Made by a program: the position numbers and the translations under genes
Notes under the pieces: model-generated
What the model was told of the DNA's origin: nothing
Database searches by the model: none
Seen by the model: only the letters and a program-made list of their open reading frames with translations
Assembly (NCBI RefSeq): GCF_003625475.1
Contig: NZ_RAIQ01000004.1
Coordinates: 407,607-471,606, forward strand
Direction: 5' to 3'
Length of the DNA stretch: 64,000 bases
From: Butyrivibrio sp. X503
Lineage (GTDB): Bacteria > Bacillota > Clostridia > Lachnospirales > Lachnospiraceae
Part shown: positions 36,110 through 44,588 of the stretch, piece after piece
How the letters are laid out: every line of letters starts with the position of its first letter
Position numbering within the stretch: position 1 is the first letter of the stretch

Positions 36110-36607
36110 ATGAAAAAGAACAATTTAATCCTGGTTGGTATGCCCGCATCGGGTAAAAGCACCGTCGGTGTCATACTTGCCAAAATCCTGGGTTACAATT
36201 TCGTTGACGCGGATATTGTTATCCAGAAAAAAGACGGACGTAAGCTGTCCGAGATAATTGAAGCCGAAGGAATCGAAGGCTTTATTGAGATTGAAAACAA
36301 AGTAAATTCTGAGATTGAAACAGAGAAGACCGTCATCGCAACAGGCGGAAGCGTTGTCTACGGAAAAGAAGCCATGGAGCACTACAAGAACATCGGTCAG
36401 GTAATCTACCTTAAGGTAGATATGGATATTCTTTCCAAGCGTCTTAGAAACGCCAAGCAGCGCGGAGTCGTTATGAGAAAAGATCAGTCTCTTATCTCTC
36501 TGTACAACGAAAGAAGTCCTTTATACGAAAAATACGCAGACATCACCATTGATGAAAAAGATCATTCGATGGAGGAAGTCATCGCGGACATACTAGCAAA
36601 GATCTAA
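36110..36607 (+). CDS. Shikimate kinase-like protein lacking the shikimate-binding Arg
   Basis: This 165-residue P-loop kinase has the AroK layout: Walker A GMPASGKST (10-18), DAD (33-35), ATGGSVVY and a lid region ending in YNERSPLYEKYAD with its conserved Arg. The family motif FRxxE, whose arginine binds the shikimate carboxylate, reads FIEIE here, with Ile59 in place of the arginine. It may therefore phosphorylate another small acceptor or bind shikimate weakly. No other aromatic-pathway gene is adjacent; the trp operon is 18 kb away. It follows a C_GCAxxG_C_C gene by 10 bases. Confidence 0.85.
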   Translation: MKKNNLILVGMPASGKSTVGVILAKILGYNFVDADIVIQKKDGRKLSEIIEAEGIEGFIEIENKVNSEIETEKTVIATGGSVVYGKEAMEHYKNIGQVIYLKVDMDILSKRLRNAKQRGVVMRKDQSLISLYNERSPLYEKYADITIDEKDHSMEEVIADILAKI

Positions 36608-36613
36608 ATAAAA

Positions 36614-36646
36614 ACAGAGCATGGAAATCTAAGTTCCATGCTCTGT
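36614..36646. terminator. Bidirectional terminator
   Basis: ACAGAGCATGGAA and TTCCATGCTCTGT form a perfect 13-base stem between two convergent genes, with A-rich and T-rich flanks. Confidence 0.85.
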
Positions 36647-36664
36647 CTTCATTTTAAACTATTT

Positions 36665-37867
36665 TTACTTCCAAGCTGTCAGATTAAAACTGATCTCAGA
36701 TGCGCTGTTGTAAGCATCCCAAAGCTTTGAATCATTGAATTTACCTGTATAATCAACTCTCTTGCTCTGATCGGATGAATCATTTGTATATCCCCAATTT
36801 GATTTATTGACGTAGTCTTTATGAACAAGCTCTTTTCCGTCGGGAGTGATCAAATATGTCTCAAAAGAGTTTTCGTTGCAAGCATAGATAACTCCGTCCT
36901 TGATCTTTACGGGGTGAGTTCCGTCCGTGTAAAGGAATCCGGCAACTCTTACGTTCTCACCGTCTTTTTTAGTAAAGAAATAAACGCATCTTGGCTCGTT
37001 CTTTGGCTGAACGGCCAATACATCACCGTCATAATTTCCTACTTTTACTTTTGCATAATTGCAGCGCTGAGAATCTAAGTTATCGATACAATTTTGGAAA
37101 TCAGTATAAAATGACAGAGTTCCAATGCTTTTCCAATTACCGCATAGAGAAAGGCTGGAATCATTTGCTTCTCTGGGCATTTCTTTCATTGTCAGGTCGA
37201 TTTCCGAAGCTCTGTAATAATTATCCCTAAGCTCGTGATATTCCTTTTGTCCGCCTGTAAATTCTATTCTGTTTTCCTCTTTATTTGTATCATTGGTGTA
37301 TCCCCAAAGATCATCATTTACATAATCCTTATGAACAAGTTCTTTTCCGTCTGAAGATAAAATATATGTCTCATAAGAATCATAATTACAAGCATAGATG
37401 ACTCCATCCTTTATCCTGAGAGGATGGTTTCCATCTGTTTTTAAGTAACCTGCAAGTGTAACACCATCTTTGCCTTGAGTATAAAAATGCGCCTCGTATA
37501 TGTCATTTCCGGCTTCTTTTAATTCGAGTGTGTTAGGGAAGGTAATTCCATTGATGGTCGATCCGTTACTTCCATCCTGTGTAATCATCAACACTAATCC
37601 ATCGTAGCCTTTAAGATAAATATAAGCATATCTGTCACCAAAGCAACTACGTGCGATTTCTTCATCAAAGGTTTTACACCCTGAAGCAATTCCTATTCTT
37701 CCACTGTCTCCACATTCAGATAAACTGGACGCGTTCTCTTTTACCTTGTACTCTACAGTTTCAGTTGTCTCTGTATTTGCCGGCGCCTGCGCTCCCACAA
37801 TTCCTGTAAGCGCGAGCACTCCTGCTGATGCAAGGCCTGCAAATAACGTTAATCCTCTTCTTTTCAC
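36665..37867 (-). CDS. Secreted protein, paralogous family, two-module member 3
   Basis: This 400-residue protein has the family signal peptide (MKRRGLTLFAGLASAGVLAL, cleavage expected after VGAQA) and two tandem copies of the family module, about 50-220 and 235-400. Each copy has a VGNYDG or LKGYDG strand, an FYTQGKDGVTLAGYL or FTKKDGENVRVAGFL strand, RIKDGVIYACN, a (Y/F)ETY strand, DGKELVHKDYVN, and a WGYTND turn. The duplication fused two modules behind one signal. It is the last gene of a three-gene operon (39298 to 36665). Two modules in one chain suggest binding of a repeated ligand, but this is speculation. Confidence 0.85.
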   Translation of the reverse strand: MKRRGLTLFAGLASAGVLALTGIVGAQAPANTETTETVEYKVKENASSLSECGDSGRIGIASGCKTFDEEIARSCFGDRYAYIYLKGYDGLVLMITQDGSNGSTINGITFPNTLELKEAGNDIYEAHFYTQGKDGVTLAGYLKTDGNHPLRIKDGVIYACNYDSYETYILSSDGKELVHKDYVNDDLWGYTNDTNKEENRIEFTGGQKEYHELRDNYYRASEIDLTMKEMPREANDSSLSLCGNWKSIGTLSFYTDFQNCIDNLDSQRCNYAKVKVGNYDGDVLAVQPKNEPRCVYFFTKKDGENVRVAGFLYTDGTHPVKIKDGVIYACNENSFETYLITPDGKELVHKDYVNKSNWGYTNDSSDQSKRVDYTGKFNDSKLWDAYNSASEISFNLTAWK

Positions 37868-37884
37868 TGTTTTCCCTCTTTCCT
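37709..37884 (-). repeat. Near-identical 5'-gene repeat, copy 1
   Basis: These 176 bases cover the ribosome site, signal peptide and pro-region of member 3 and match 38423-38598 at all but a handful of positions, far better than the mature coding parts do. Confidence 0.8.
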
Positions 37885-37894
37885 TGATTGTTTT

Positions 37895-38581
37895 TTATTT
37901 GTTATATTTGAATTCTATATCTGATGCACTTTCATATTTTTTGCTTAACTCATATCCCCCTTTCATTCCTCCATTAAAAGAATGTCTATTATTTTCGTCA
38001 CTTGTATCATTGGTATATCCCGTATTATCTACAAAATCAATATAATCTTTATGAACAAGTTCTTTTCCATCAGGAGTTAATATATACGTCTCATATGTCA
38101 TTTCATTACATGCATATATTACTCCGTCTTTAATTTTGATAGGCTTTTCTGCATCCAGATATCCGGCTAATATAATATGTCCATTTCGATCTTTAGTATA
38201 AAAGCTCACAGAATATGCTGTGTTTCCTGCTCTATGAGATGCTTCATAATCAGTCGCATTATGCCAGTTTTTTACAATATTATCCTTGGATATTGCCAGA
38301 ACATCTCCTTTATATCCTTTAACATAAACCATAGCATATCTTGAACATGGCTCTTGCGCCTCTCCCCTAATACATTGCTCAAAGCTATTATATCTTGTAT
38401 ACGTTCCAATCAATTTTTTGTTTCCACATTCAGATAAACTGGACGCGTTCTCTTTTACCTTGTACTCTACAGTTTCAGTTGTCTCTGTATTTGCCGGTGC
38501 CTGCGCTCCCACAAGTCCTGTAAGTGCCAGTGCACCTGCAGATGCAAGGCCTGCAAATAACGTTAATCCTCTTCTTTTCAC
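37895..38581 (-). CDS. Secreted protein, paralogous family, member 4
   Basis: This 228-residue protein carries a signal peptide almost identical to that of member 3 at the DNA level, then one family module: YVKGYKGDVLAIS, SFYTKDRNGHIILAGYLDAE, IKIKDGVIYACNEMTYETYI, PDGKELVHKDYID and TGYTNDTSDENN. The ribosome site AAAGGAAAGAGGG is shared with its neighbours. It lies between members 5 and 3 in one operon, 36 and 27 bases apart. Function unknown. Confidence 0.85.
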   Translation of the reverse strand: MKRRGLTLFAGLASAGALALTGLVGAQAPANTETTETVEYKVKENASSLSECGNKKLIGTYTRYNSFEQCIRGEAQEPCSRYAMVYVKGYKGDVLAISKDNIVKNWHNATDYEASHRAGNTAYSVSFYTKDRNGHIILAGYLDAEKPIKIKDGVIYACNEMTYETYILTPDGKELVHKDYIDFVDNTGYTNDTSDENNRHSFNGGMKGGYELSKKYESASDIEFKYNK

Positions 38582-38598
38582 TGTTTTCCCTCTTTCCT
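38423..38598 (-). repeat. Near-identical 5'-gene repeat, copy 2
   Basis: Partner of 37709-37884; covers the ribosome site, signal peptide and pro-region of member 4. Confidence 0.8.
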
Positions 38599-38617
38599 TT
38601 TTATTATCATATTTCCT

Positions 38618-39298
38618 TTATTTTCCTGTATAAGACCCAATCTTAACTACATCTGCATTGTAGTAGTTTTCCCAAAGAGCCACATAATCATCATAATCGC
38701 CTTCGAAAGCAACCTGGTTACTTTCAATATTTGAATCGTTGGTGAATCCCCAGAGATCATCATTTACATAATCCTTATGTATAAGTCTCTTTCCGTCAGG
38801 TGATATCAAATATGTCTCATAGGATTCTTCTATATGATAGTCGTTGTCTTCTGCATTGCAGGCATAGATAATACCGTCCTTATATCTTAGATCAAGGTCT
38901 GTTGAAAGAAATCCGGCACATCTGACCTTTTTCTCTCCGTTCTTTCTTGTAAAGAACCAATACTGACCACCGTCCTTCTTGTCAGCATCGTCATCATGCT
39001 GCTTGGAAACAAGGACCGCTCCGTCAAAGCCCTTTACATAAATCAAAGCAAATCCGTCTGAATTATTAGCATGTGGAGCCCACTCAGTCACTTCCCAAAT
39101 TTCAGAAAAATCTGTCTCACCACGAGTTGTACCTGCCTTTTCTTCACAACTTGTCAAGCTTGAATAATTGCTCTCGATCTTGCACTCTACAGTTTCGATG
39201 CCCTGTACCTGCGCCTTTGTTACCGCGCCGGCAAGTCCTGTCACTGCAAGCATGCCTGCGGCAATACCCGCAAATATCTTTAATCCTCTTCTTCTCAT
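38618..39298 (-). CDS. Secreted protein, paralogous family, member 5
   Basis: This 226-residue protein begins MRRRGLKIFAGIAAGMLAVT, with cleavage expected after KAQA or nearby, followed by one family module: YVKGFDGAVLVSKQ, WFFTRKNGEKKVRCAGFLST, LRYKDGIIYACN, ESYETYLISPDGKRLIHKDY and LWGFTNDSN. I start at the ATG at 39296-39298, preceded by the family ribosome site AAAGGAAAGAGGG; upstream in-frame ATGs fall in the untranslated leader. It is the first gene of the three-gene operon and carries the operon promoter at 39366-39395. Function unknown. Confidence 0.85.
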   Translation of the reverse strand: MRRRGLKIFAGIAAGMLAVTGLAGAVTKAQVQGIETVECKIESNYSSLTSCEEKAGTTRGETDFSEIWEVTEWAPHANNSDGFALIYVKGFDGAVLVSKQHDDDADKKDGGQYWFFTRKNGEKKVRCAGFLSTDLDLRYKDGIIYACNAEDNDYHIEESYETYLISPDGKRLIHKDYVNDDLWGFTNDSNIESNQVAFEGDYDDYVALWENYYNADVVKIGSYTGK

Positions 39299-39332
39299 AG
39301 TTTTCCCTCTTTCCTTTAATATTTTTAATAAT

Positions 39333-39364
39333 AATAGCATGGATATTTGTATACCCATGCTATT
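39333..39364 (-). promoter_or_regulatory. Early 5'-leader hairpin of the secreted-family operon
   Basis: AATAGCATGG and CCATGCTATT pair perfectly around 12 bases, starting right after the -10 box. Its sequence differs from the hairpin at 30491-30528 but its position is the same. Confidence 0.65.
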
Positions 39365-39365
39365 T

Positions 39366-39395
39366 GTTATACCATTATTCACATTTGATTGTCAA
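39366..39395 (-). promoter_or_regulatory. Promoter of the secreted-family operon
   Basis: On the minus strand TTGACA (39390-39395) and TATAAC (39366-39371) have an 18-base spacer; boxes and much of the surrounding sequence match the promoter at 30527-30556. Confidence 0.75.
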
Positions 39396-39427
39396 GTTTG
39401 TAACCTTTTAGTTTATCAATATATCGT

Positions 39428-40981
39428 TTATGACATTTTGGCCACGTGATCAAATTCGTCTGTAATCTCCTGCTCAGGCGCTTTTGTAAGAAGACTTACT
39501 ATCACAATAACGATGATTGCAACTAGAAACGCAGGTGCAAGCTCATACAGATCCCATGCGCCACCCATGGGCCTTACGGCGTATTTCCAAATAAATACCA
39601 TGACTCCTCCTGCTAACATACCCGCAATCGCTCCGTAACGATTTGTCCTCTTCCAGTACAGTGAAAGAAGCATTATAGGTCCGAACACAGCTCCGAATCC
39701 TGCCCAGGCGAAAGATACAATTCCAAATACAGAGCTTTCGGGATCCCAAGCAATTATAACTCCGAGCACGGCAACTGCGATAAGTGTTGCTCTTGCAGTG
39801 ATCATAGCAGCGGTCTCGGAAAGATTTATCCCGAAGGTCTCCTGAATGATATTTTCAGAAACAGAAGATGAAGCAGCAATAAGCTGTGAATCCGCTGTAG
39901 ACATTGTTGATGCAAGGATACCTGCAAGAACAAGGCCTGCAAGAAGAGCAAATATAAATCCGTTTTCACTTATCTTTTGTGCTAGTACAATAATAAGCTT
40001 CTCTGCTTCCGATGAACTTGAAGGATCATCTGCCTTAATCAGGCTTGAAAGCTCTCCTCCGACTGTGAGTGCTCTTCCGACAACACCGATAAATACTGCA
40101 ATTGCAAGTGAGAACACTACCCAAACGGAAGCAATTCTTCTCGAAAGCTTAAGCTCTGAGGACTTTCTGATAGCCATAAATCTAAGTAAGATATGCGGCA
40201 TTCCAAAATATCCAAGTCCCCAGCAGAACATTGTTATCTTGTTGAAGATTCCGTAAGGAGCCGCTGTACTGTCTGCATTTACATGCGTAGCATTCATGCT
40301 AAGATATCCTGCAAGCGAAGCCGCATTTTCTTTTACCGCGCCGAATCCTCCTGCGGTCACAACACCGTATCCAAGAATGAAGAAAAGAGCCGCTGTCATA
40401 ACAATGGACTGAATGAAGTCAGTCTTGGAAGCCGCAAGAAATCCACCTGTTGTTGTATATCCGACTATGATAACAGCCGATGCCATCATGGCAAGCTGAT
40501 AATTAACTCCGAAGAATGATGAAAAGAGCTTTCCGCAAGCCGCAAATCCTGATGCTGTGTAAGGCACGAAGAATACAAGAATGAAAAATGCGCCTATGCA
40601 CAAAATGATATTGCTGTTATCTTTAAATCTCTTTTTGAAATAATCAGGGATTGTGATGGCATCGAGCTTCTCCGTATAGTTACGAAGCCGTCTTGCCGTG
40701 AAAAGCCAGTTAAGATAAGTTCCGGCGATAAGTCCGAGGCACGTCCAACCTGCATCTGCAATTCCCGAAAGATATGCAAGTCCGGGTACGCCCATCAATA
40801 GATAAGCACTCATATCCGATGCTTCCGCGCTCATAGCGGTAACGAATGGTCCGAGCTTTCTTCCCCCCAAATAGAAATCCTTGACGTCATTGGTCTCTCT
40901 TGAGCTTACAAAGCCTACAAGAAGCATCCCCGCAAGGTAGACAAAAATGGAAATAATAATGCCGATCTGAGATAGTGTCAT
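39428..40981 (-). CDS. putP: Sodium:solute symporter, proline type
   Basis: This 517-residue transporter of the SSS family has 12 to 13 membrane helices and the PutP hallmarks FYLGGRKLGPFVTAMSAEAS, DMSAYLLMGVPG, ASTMSTADSQLIAASSS and FAWAGFGAVFGPIMLLSLYWKR, which form the sodium and substrate sites. Proline uptake driven by sodium is the likely role. I start at the ATG at 40979-40981 (MTLSQIG), with AAAGGGG about nine bases upstream. The gene stands alone. Confidence 0.9.
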   Translation of the reverse strand: MTLSQIGIIISIFVYLAGMLLVGFVSSRETNDVKDFYLGGRKLGPFVTAMSAEASDMSAYLLMGVPGLAYLSGIADAGWTCLGLIAGTYLNWLFTARRLRNYTEKLDAITIPDYFKKRFKDNSNIILCIGAFFILVFFVPYTASGFAACGKLFSSFFGVNYQLAMMASAVIIVGYTTTGGFLAASKTDFIQSIVMTAALFFILGYGVVTAGGFGAVKENAASLAGYLSMNATHVNADSTAAPYGIFNKITMFCWGLGYFGMPHILLRFMAIRKSSELKLSRRIASVWVVFSLAIAVFIGVVGRALTVGGELSSLIKADDPSSSSEAEKLIIVLAQKISENGFIFALLAGLVLAGILASTMSTADSQLIAASSSVSENIIQETFGINLSETAAMITARATLIAVAVLGVIIAWDPESSVFGIVSFAWAGFGAVFGPIMLLSLYWKRTNRYGAIAGMLAGGVMVFIWKYAVRPMGGAWDLYELAPAFLVAIIVIVIVSLLTKAPEQEITDEFDHVAKMS

Positions 40982-41079
40982 TTTATTTTTCCCCTTTCTA
41001 TAACCCAATACTTTATTAGTTTATCAAATTAAAATGTGTGAGTAAATATTCACCTTTCGTAAATCTTTAGATTCTGAAC

Positions 41080-41117
41080 AAAAAAATAACCCCATGCGGT
41101 ATAAACCGCATGGGGTT
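41080..41117 (-). terminator. Terminator of the glycolytic gene run
   Basis: AACCCCATGCGGT and ACCGCATGGGGTT form a perfect 13-base stem followed by seven T on the minus strand, 15 bases past the tpiA stop. Confidence 0.92.
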
Positions 41118-41131
41118 TGTTATGCATATGA

Positions 41132-41878
41132 TCATGCGTTAACGATCTTGCCGAAGTCGGGCTTAAGGCTTGCGCCACCGATAAGTCCGCCGTCGATGTT
41201 GGGCTTTGAAAGAAGCTCAGCAGCGTTGCCGGCATTCATTGATCCGCCGTACTGAATACGAACTTCATCAGCTGTAGCCTGATCATAGAGCTTAGCGATA
41301 AGCTCACGGATAAGCTTACATACTTCTTCAGCCTGATCTGCTGTAGCTGTCTCACCTGTTCCGATAGCCCAGATAGGCTCGTAAGCGATAACAAGCTTCT
41401 TAACCTGATCAGCTGTTACACCGTCAAGATCCCAAGTGATCTGTCTCTCGATCCACTCTTTGTAAGTATCAGCCTTACGAAGAGCAAGAGACTCACCACA
41501 GCAAAGGATAGGTGTAAGGCCTGAAGCAAATGCCTTCTTAACCTTCTGGTTGATAAGGATATCGTTCTCTCCGAAGATATCTCTTCTCTCTGAATGTCCG
41601 ATGATGATGTACTCAACACCTGCATCCTTGAGCATAGGAGCTGAAATCTCTCCTGTGTATGCACCGCTGTCTACGATGTAGAAGTTCTCAGCACCAACGT
41701 GTACGTTTGTGCCCTTAACAGCCTCTACAACGGGTACGATGTCGATTGCGGGTACGCAATATACAACATCTACAGCGTCATTCTTAACAAGATCTTTAAG
41801 CTCATTACAAAGAGCAACAGCCTCACTGGGAGTCTTGTTCATCTTCCAGTTTCCTGCAATAATTCTTCTACGTGCCAT
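41132..41878 (-). CDS. tpiA: Triosephosphate isomerase
   Basis: This 248-residue glycolytic enzyme interconverts dihydroxyacetone phosphate and glyceraldehyde 3-phosphate. It has the N-terminal GNWKMNK with the catalytic lysine, the HSERR histidine motif, the catalytic glutamate in [13 protein letters not shown] with the flexible loop, and the phosphate-binding ends YGGSM and GLIGGASL. The start at 41876-41878 ([12 protein letters not shown]) has GAGGTG upstream and fits the usual length. It lies 16 bases after pgk. Confidence 0.97.
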   Translation of the reverse strand: MARRRIIAGNWKMNKTPSEAVALCNELKDLVKNDAVDVVYCVPAIDIVPVVEAVKGTNVHVGAENFYIVDSGAYTGEISAPMLKDAGVEYIIIGHSERRDIFGENDILINQKVKKAFASGLTPILCCGESLALRKADTYKEWIERQITWDLDGVTADQVKKLVIAYEPIWAIGTGETATADQAEEVCKLIRELIAKLYDQATADEVRIQYGGSMNAGNAAELLSKPNIDGGLIGGASLKPDFGKIVNA

Positions 41879-41894
41879 TATGTTCACCTCATTC

Positions 41895-43130
41895 TCATCT
41901 ATTGTCTGCAGCATATACGCCGGGAAGCTTCTTACCTTCAAGGAACTCAAGTGAAGCTCCACCACCTGTTGAAATGTGGCTCATCTTATCAGCATATCCA
42001 AGCTGGTTAACAGCTGCTGCACTATCACCACCACCGATGATCGTTGTAGCAGATGTCTCTGAAAGTGCCTTAGCAACTTCCTTGGTACCTGTAGCAAGAA
42101 CAGGGTTCTCGAATACACCCATAGGTCCGTTCCATACTACTGTCTTAGCAGACTTAACTGCATCAGCGTAAAGAGCGATTGTCTTAGGTCCGATATCTGC
42201 ACCCTCTTTGTCAGCAGGGATCTTATCAGCATCAACGATTGTTGTAGCGATTGAAGGATCGTCGATAGGATTCGGGAAATCATCGATGCAAACTGTATCG
42301 ATAGGAAGAAGGAGCTTCTTGCCTGACTTCTCAGCCTTCTCCATCATTTCCTTACAATAATCAATCTTAGTCTCATCAAGGAGTGACTTACCGATCTCAT
42401 ATCCCTTAGCCTTAAGGAATGTGTAAGCCATACCACCACCGATGATAAGTGTATCGCACTTCTCAAGAAGTGTGTTGATAACGTTAAGCTTGTCTGCTAC
42501 CTTAGCACCGCCGAGGATAGCTACGAAAGGTCTTACAGGATTCTCAACCGCATTTCCGAGGAAATCGATCTCTTTCTGCATAAGGTATCCAACTACGTTG
42601 TTACCACCCTTTTCAGTGATGAACTTTGTAACGCCTGCAACTGAAGCGTGTGCTCTGTGAGCTGAACCGAAAGCATCGCATACATAGTCGTCAGCAAGAT
42701 CAGCAAGCTCTTTTGCAAAAGCATCTCCAGCCTCTTCAGGCTTAGTCTCTTCTTTGCCTCTGAAACGAGTATTCTGAAGAAGTACAACATCTCCCTCGTT
42801 CATAGCTTCTACAGCTGCTGTAGCGTCAGCACCTGTTACGTTGTAATCGGCAATGAACTTAACGTCCTTGCCAAGCTTCTCTGAAAGTCTCTTTGCAACG
42901 GCTGCAAGTGACTCGCCCTCGTTGGGGCCGTTCTTAACCTTTCCAAGGTGTGAGCAAAGGATAACCTTTCCTCCGTCAGCGATAAGCTTCTTGATTGTAG
43001 GAAGAGCTGCAACGATTCTTGTCTCGTCAGTGATCTCGCCGTTCTTAAGAGGTACGTTGAAATCGCAACGAACAAGTACGCGTCTGCCCTTTACGTTGAT
43101 GTCATCTACGGATTTCTTATTTAATCCCAT
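41895..43130 (-). CDS. pgk: Phosphoglycerate kinase
   Basis: This 411-residue enzyme makes ATP and 3-phosphoglycerate from 1,3-bisphosphoglycerate. It shows [11 protein letters not shown], the HLGK motif (here SHLGKVK), [19 protein letters not shown], the nucleotide site GGAKVADKL and the C-terminal [16 protein letters not shown] lies close before the start. The order gap-pgk-tpiA is the common Firmicute glycolytic run, though here a terminator-like hairpin separates gap from pgk. Confidence 0.97.
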   Translation of the reverse strand: MGLNKKSVDDINVKGRRVLVRCDFNVPLKNGEITDETRIVAALPTIKKLIADGGKVILCSHLGKVKNGPNEGESLAAVAKRLSEKLGKDVKFIADYNVTGADATAAVEAMNEGDVVLLQNTRFRGKEETKPEEAGDAFAKELADLADDYVCDAFGSAHRAHASVAGVTKFITEKGGNNVVGYLMQKEIDFLGNAVENPVRPFVAILGGAKVADKLNVINTLLEKCDTLIIGGGMAYTFLKAKGYEIGKSLLDETKIDYCKEMMEKAEKSGKKLLLPIDTVCIDDFPNPIDDPSIATTIVDADKIPADKEGADIGPKTIALYADAVKSAKTVVWNGPMGVFENPVLATGTKEVAKALSETSATTIIGGGDSAAAVNQLGYADKMSHISTGGGASLEFLEGKKLPGVYAADNR

Positions 43131-43154
43131 ATTTGTTCTCCTTTGTAATTGAAA

Positions 43155-43182
43155 AAAGATCCCGGTCCGCTAGGACCAGGAC
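43155..43182 (-). terminator. Terminator or attenuating hairpin between gap and pgk
   Basis: A GC-rich stem (CCGGTCC region with GGACCAGG, one bulge) is followed by six T on the minus strand. It would let gap be transcribed more than pgk-tpiA. Confidence 0.72.
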
Positions 43183-43244
43183 CCTTTAATGGTTTTTATA
43201 TAGTGGTTGTACTTAGGCTTGTGAAGGACCAGCAAGGGGCTTTC

Positions 43245-43361
43245 ACAAGGAGGTTCCGCTCTCGCGCTTCCTCACTTCACAAGGAAGTTCGACTCTCACA
43301 CTTCGTGTTCGATCGAACTAAGTAGTACACTAGGTTCGAAAAGACCGAACCAAGTGATTAC
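43245..43361 (-). repeat. Post-stop repeat family, copy 1 (after gap)
   Basis: Starting at the gap stop codon, this stretch contains the blocks GTAATCACTT, GGTCTTTTCGAACCTAGT, GAGAGTCGAACTTCCTT and GAGAGCGGAACCTCCTTGT (minus strand). The same four blocks follow the cheY-like gene at 50655-50785, with the last two in swapped order. Confidence 0.72.
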
Positions 43362-44383
43362 TTAACGAACTTCTCGAAGTACTTGATTGTACGAACCATC
43401 TGTGATGTGTATGAGTTCTCGTTGTCATACCATGAAACAACCTGAACCTCATAGAGGTCATCACCGATCTTGTTAACCATTGTCTGTGTAGCATCGAAGA
43501 GTGAACCATATGTCATTCCAACGATATCAGATGAAACAATCTCATCCTCGTTGTATCCGAATGTCTCAGGATCAGAAGCCTTCTTCATAGCCTCGTTGAT
43601 AGACTCCTTAGTTACCTCTGTGCTTGACTTAACAACTGCGAAGAGAAGTGTTGTTGAACCTGTAGGAACAGGAACTCTCTGAGCAGCTCCGATGAGCTTG
43701 CCGTTAAGTTCAGGGATAACAAGGCCGATAGCCTTAGCAGCACCTGTTGAGTTAGGAACGATGTTAACAGCGCCTGCACGTGCTCTTCTAAGGTCACCCT
43801 TTCTCTGAGGTCCGTCAAGGATCATCTGATCACCTGTGTAAGCGTGGATTGTTGCCATGATACCAGACTGGATAGGTGCATAATCGTTAAGAGCCTTAGC
43901 CATAGGTGCAAGGCAGTTTGTTGTGCAAGATGCAGCTGAGATGATGTTGTCCTCTGCTGTAAGTGTGTTGTGGTTAACGTTATATACGATTGTAGGAAGA
44001 TCATTTCCTGCAGGAGCAGAAATAACAACCTTCTTAGCACCGGCATCGATATGAGCCTGTGCCTTAGCCTTGGATGTATAGAAACCTGTGCACTCAAGAA
44101 CTACGTCTACACCGATCTGTCCCCAAGGAAGGTTCTTAGCGTCTGCCTCTTTGTAAATTGTGATCTCTTTGCCGTTAACTGTGATTGAGTTCTCGCTGTA
44201 AGATACCTTATCAGCGTACTTGTACTTGCCCTGTGATGAATCATACTTAAGAAGATGAGCAAGCATCTTAGGATCTGTAAGATCGTTGATTGCTACGATC
44301 TCTGTTCCCTCATGCTCAAACATCTGTCTGAAAGCAAGACGTCCGATACGACCAAAACCATTGATTGCTACTTTAACTGCCAT
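43358..44383 (-). CDS. gap: Glyceraldehyde-3-phosphate dehydrogenase
   Basis: This 341-residue enzyme oxidises and phosphorylates glyceraldehyde 3-phosphate with NAD. It begins with the NAD fold [17 protein letters not shown] and has the catalytic cysteine in [12 protein letters not shown], the catalytic histidine region [10 protein letters not shown], and the C-terminal [20 protein letters not shown] lies eight bases before the start. A candidate promoter sits at 44473-44501, and its 3' flank holds a dispersed repeat and a terminator before pgk. Confidence 0.98.
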   Translation of the reverse strand: MAVKVAINGFGRIGRLAFRQMFEHEGTEIVAINDLTDPKMLAHLLKYDSSQGKYKYADKVSYSENSITVNGKEITIYKEADAKNLPWGQIGVDVVLECTGFYTSKAKAQAHIDAGAKKVVISAPAGNDLPTIVYNVNHNTLTAEDNIISAASCTTNCLAPMAKALNDYAPIQSGIMATIHAYTGDQMILDGPQRKGDLRRARAGAVNIVPNSTGAAKAIGLVIPELNGKLIGAAQRVPVPTGSTTLLFAVVKSSTEVTKESINEAMKKASDPETFGYNEDEIVSSDIVGMTYGSLFDATQTMVNKIGDDLYEVQVVSWYDNENSYTSQMVRTIKYFEKFVK

Positions 44384-44472
44384 TTTAAGTTCCTCCTAAA
44401 ATGAATTTAATTAATATAATTGCTGTTACATTAAATATCATAAGAATTGATAATTTTTTATCAGCAACTCTA

Positions 44473-44501
44473 ATTCTAATAAAAAATGTGGCATAAATCA
44501 A
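44473..44501 (-). promoter_or_regulatory. Candidate promoter of gap
   Basis: On the minus strand TTGATT (44496-44501) and TAGAAT (44473-44478) have a 17-base spacer, about 90 bases before the start. Confidence 0.45.
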
Positions 44502-44588
44502 GTAAGAATATTAAAATAATCCTGAGGAAATTCGACCGACAAAATTATGTTTTTCCTAACTCATTTTTATAAAGAACGGAGTGATACA

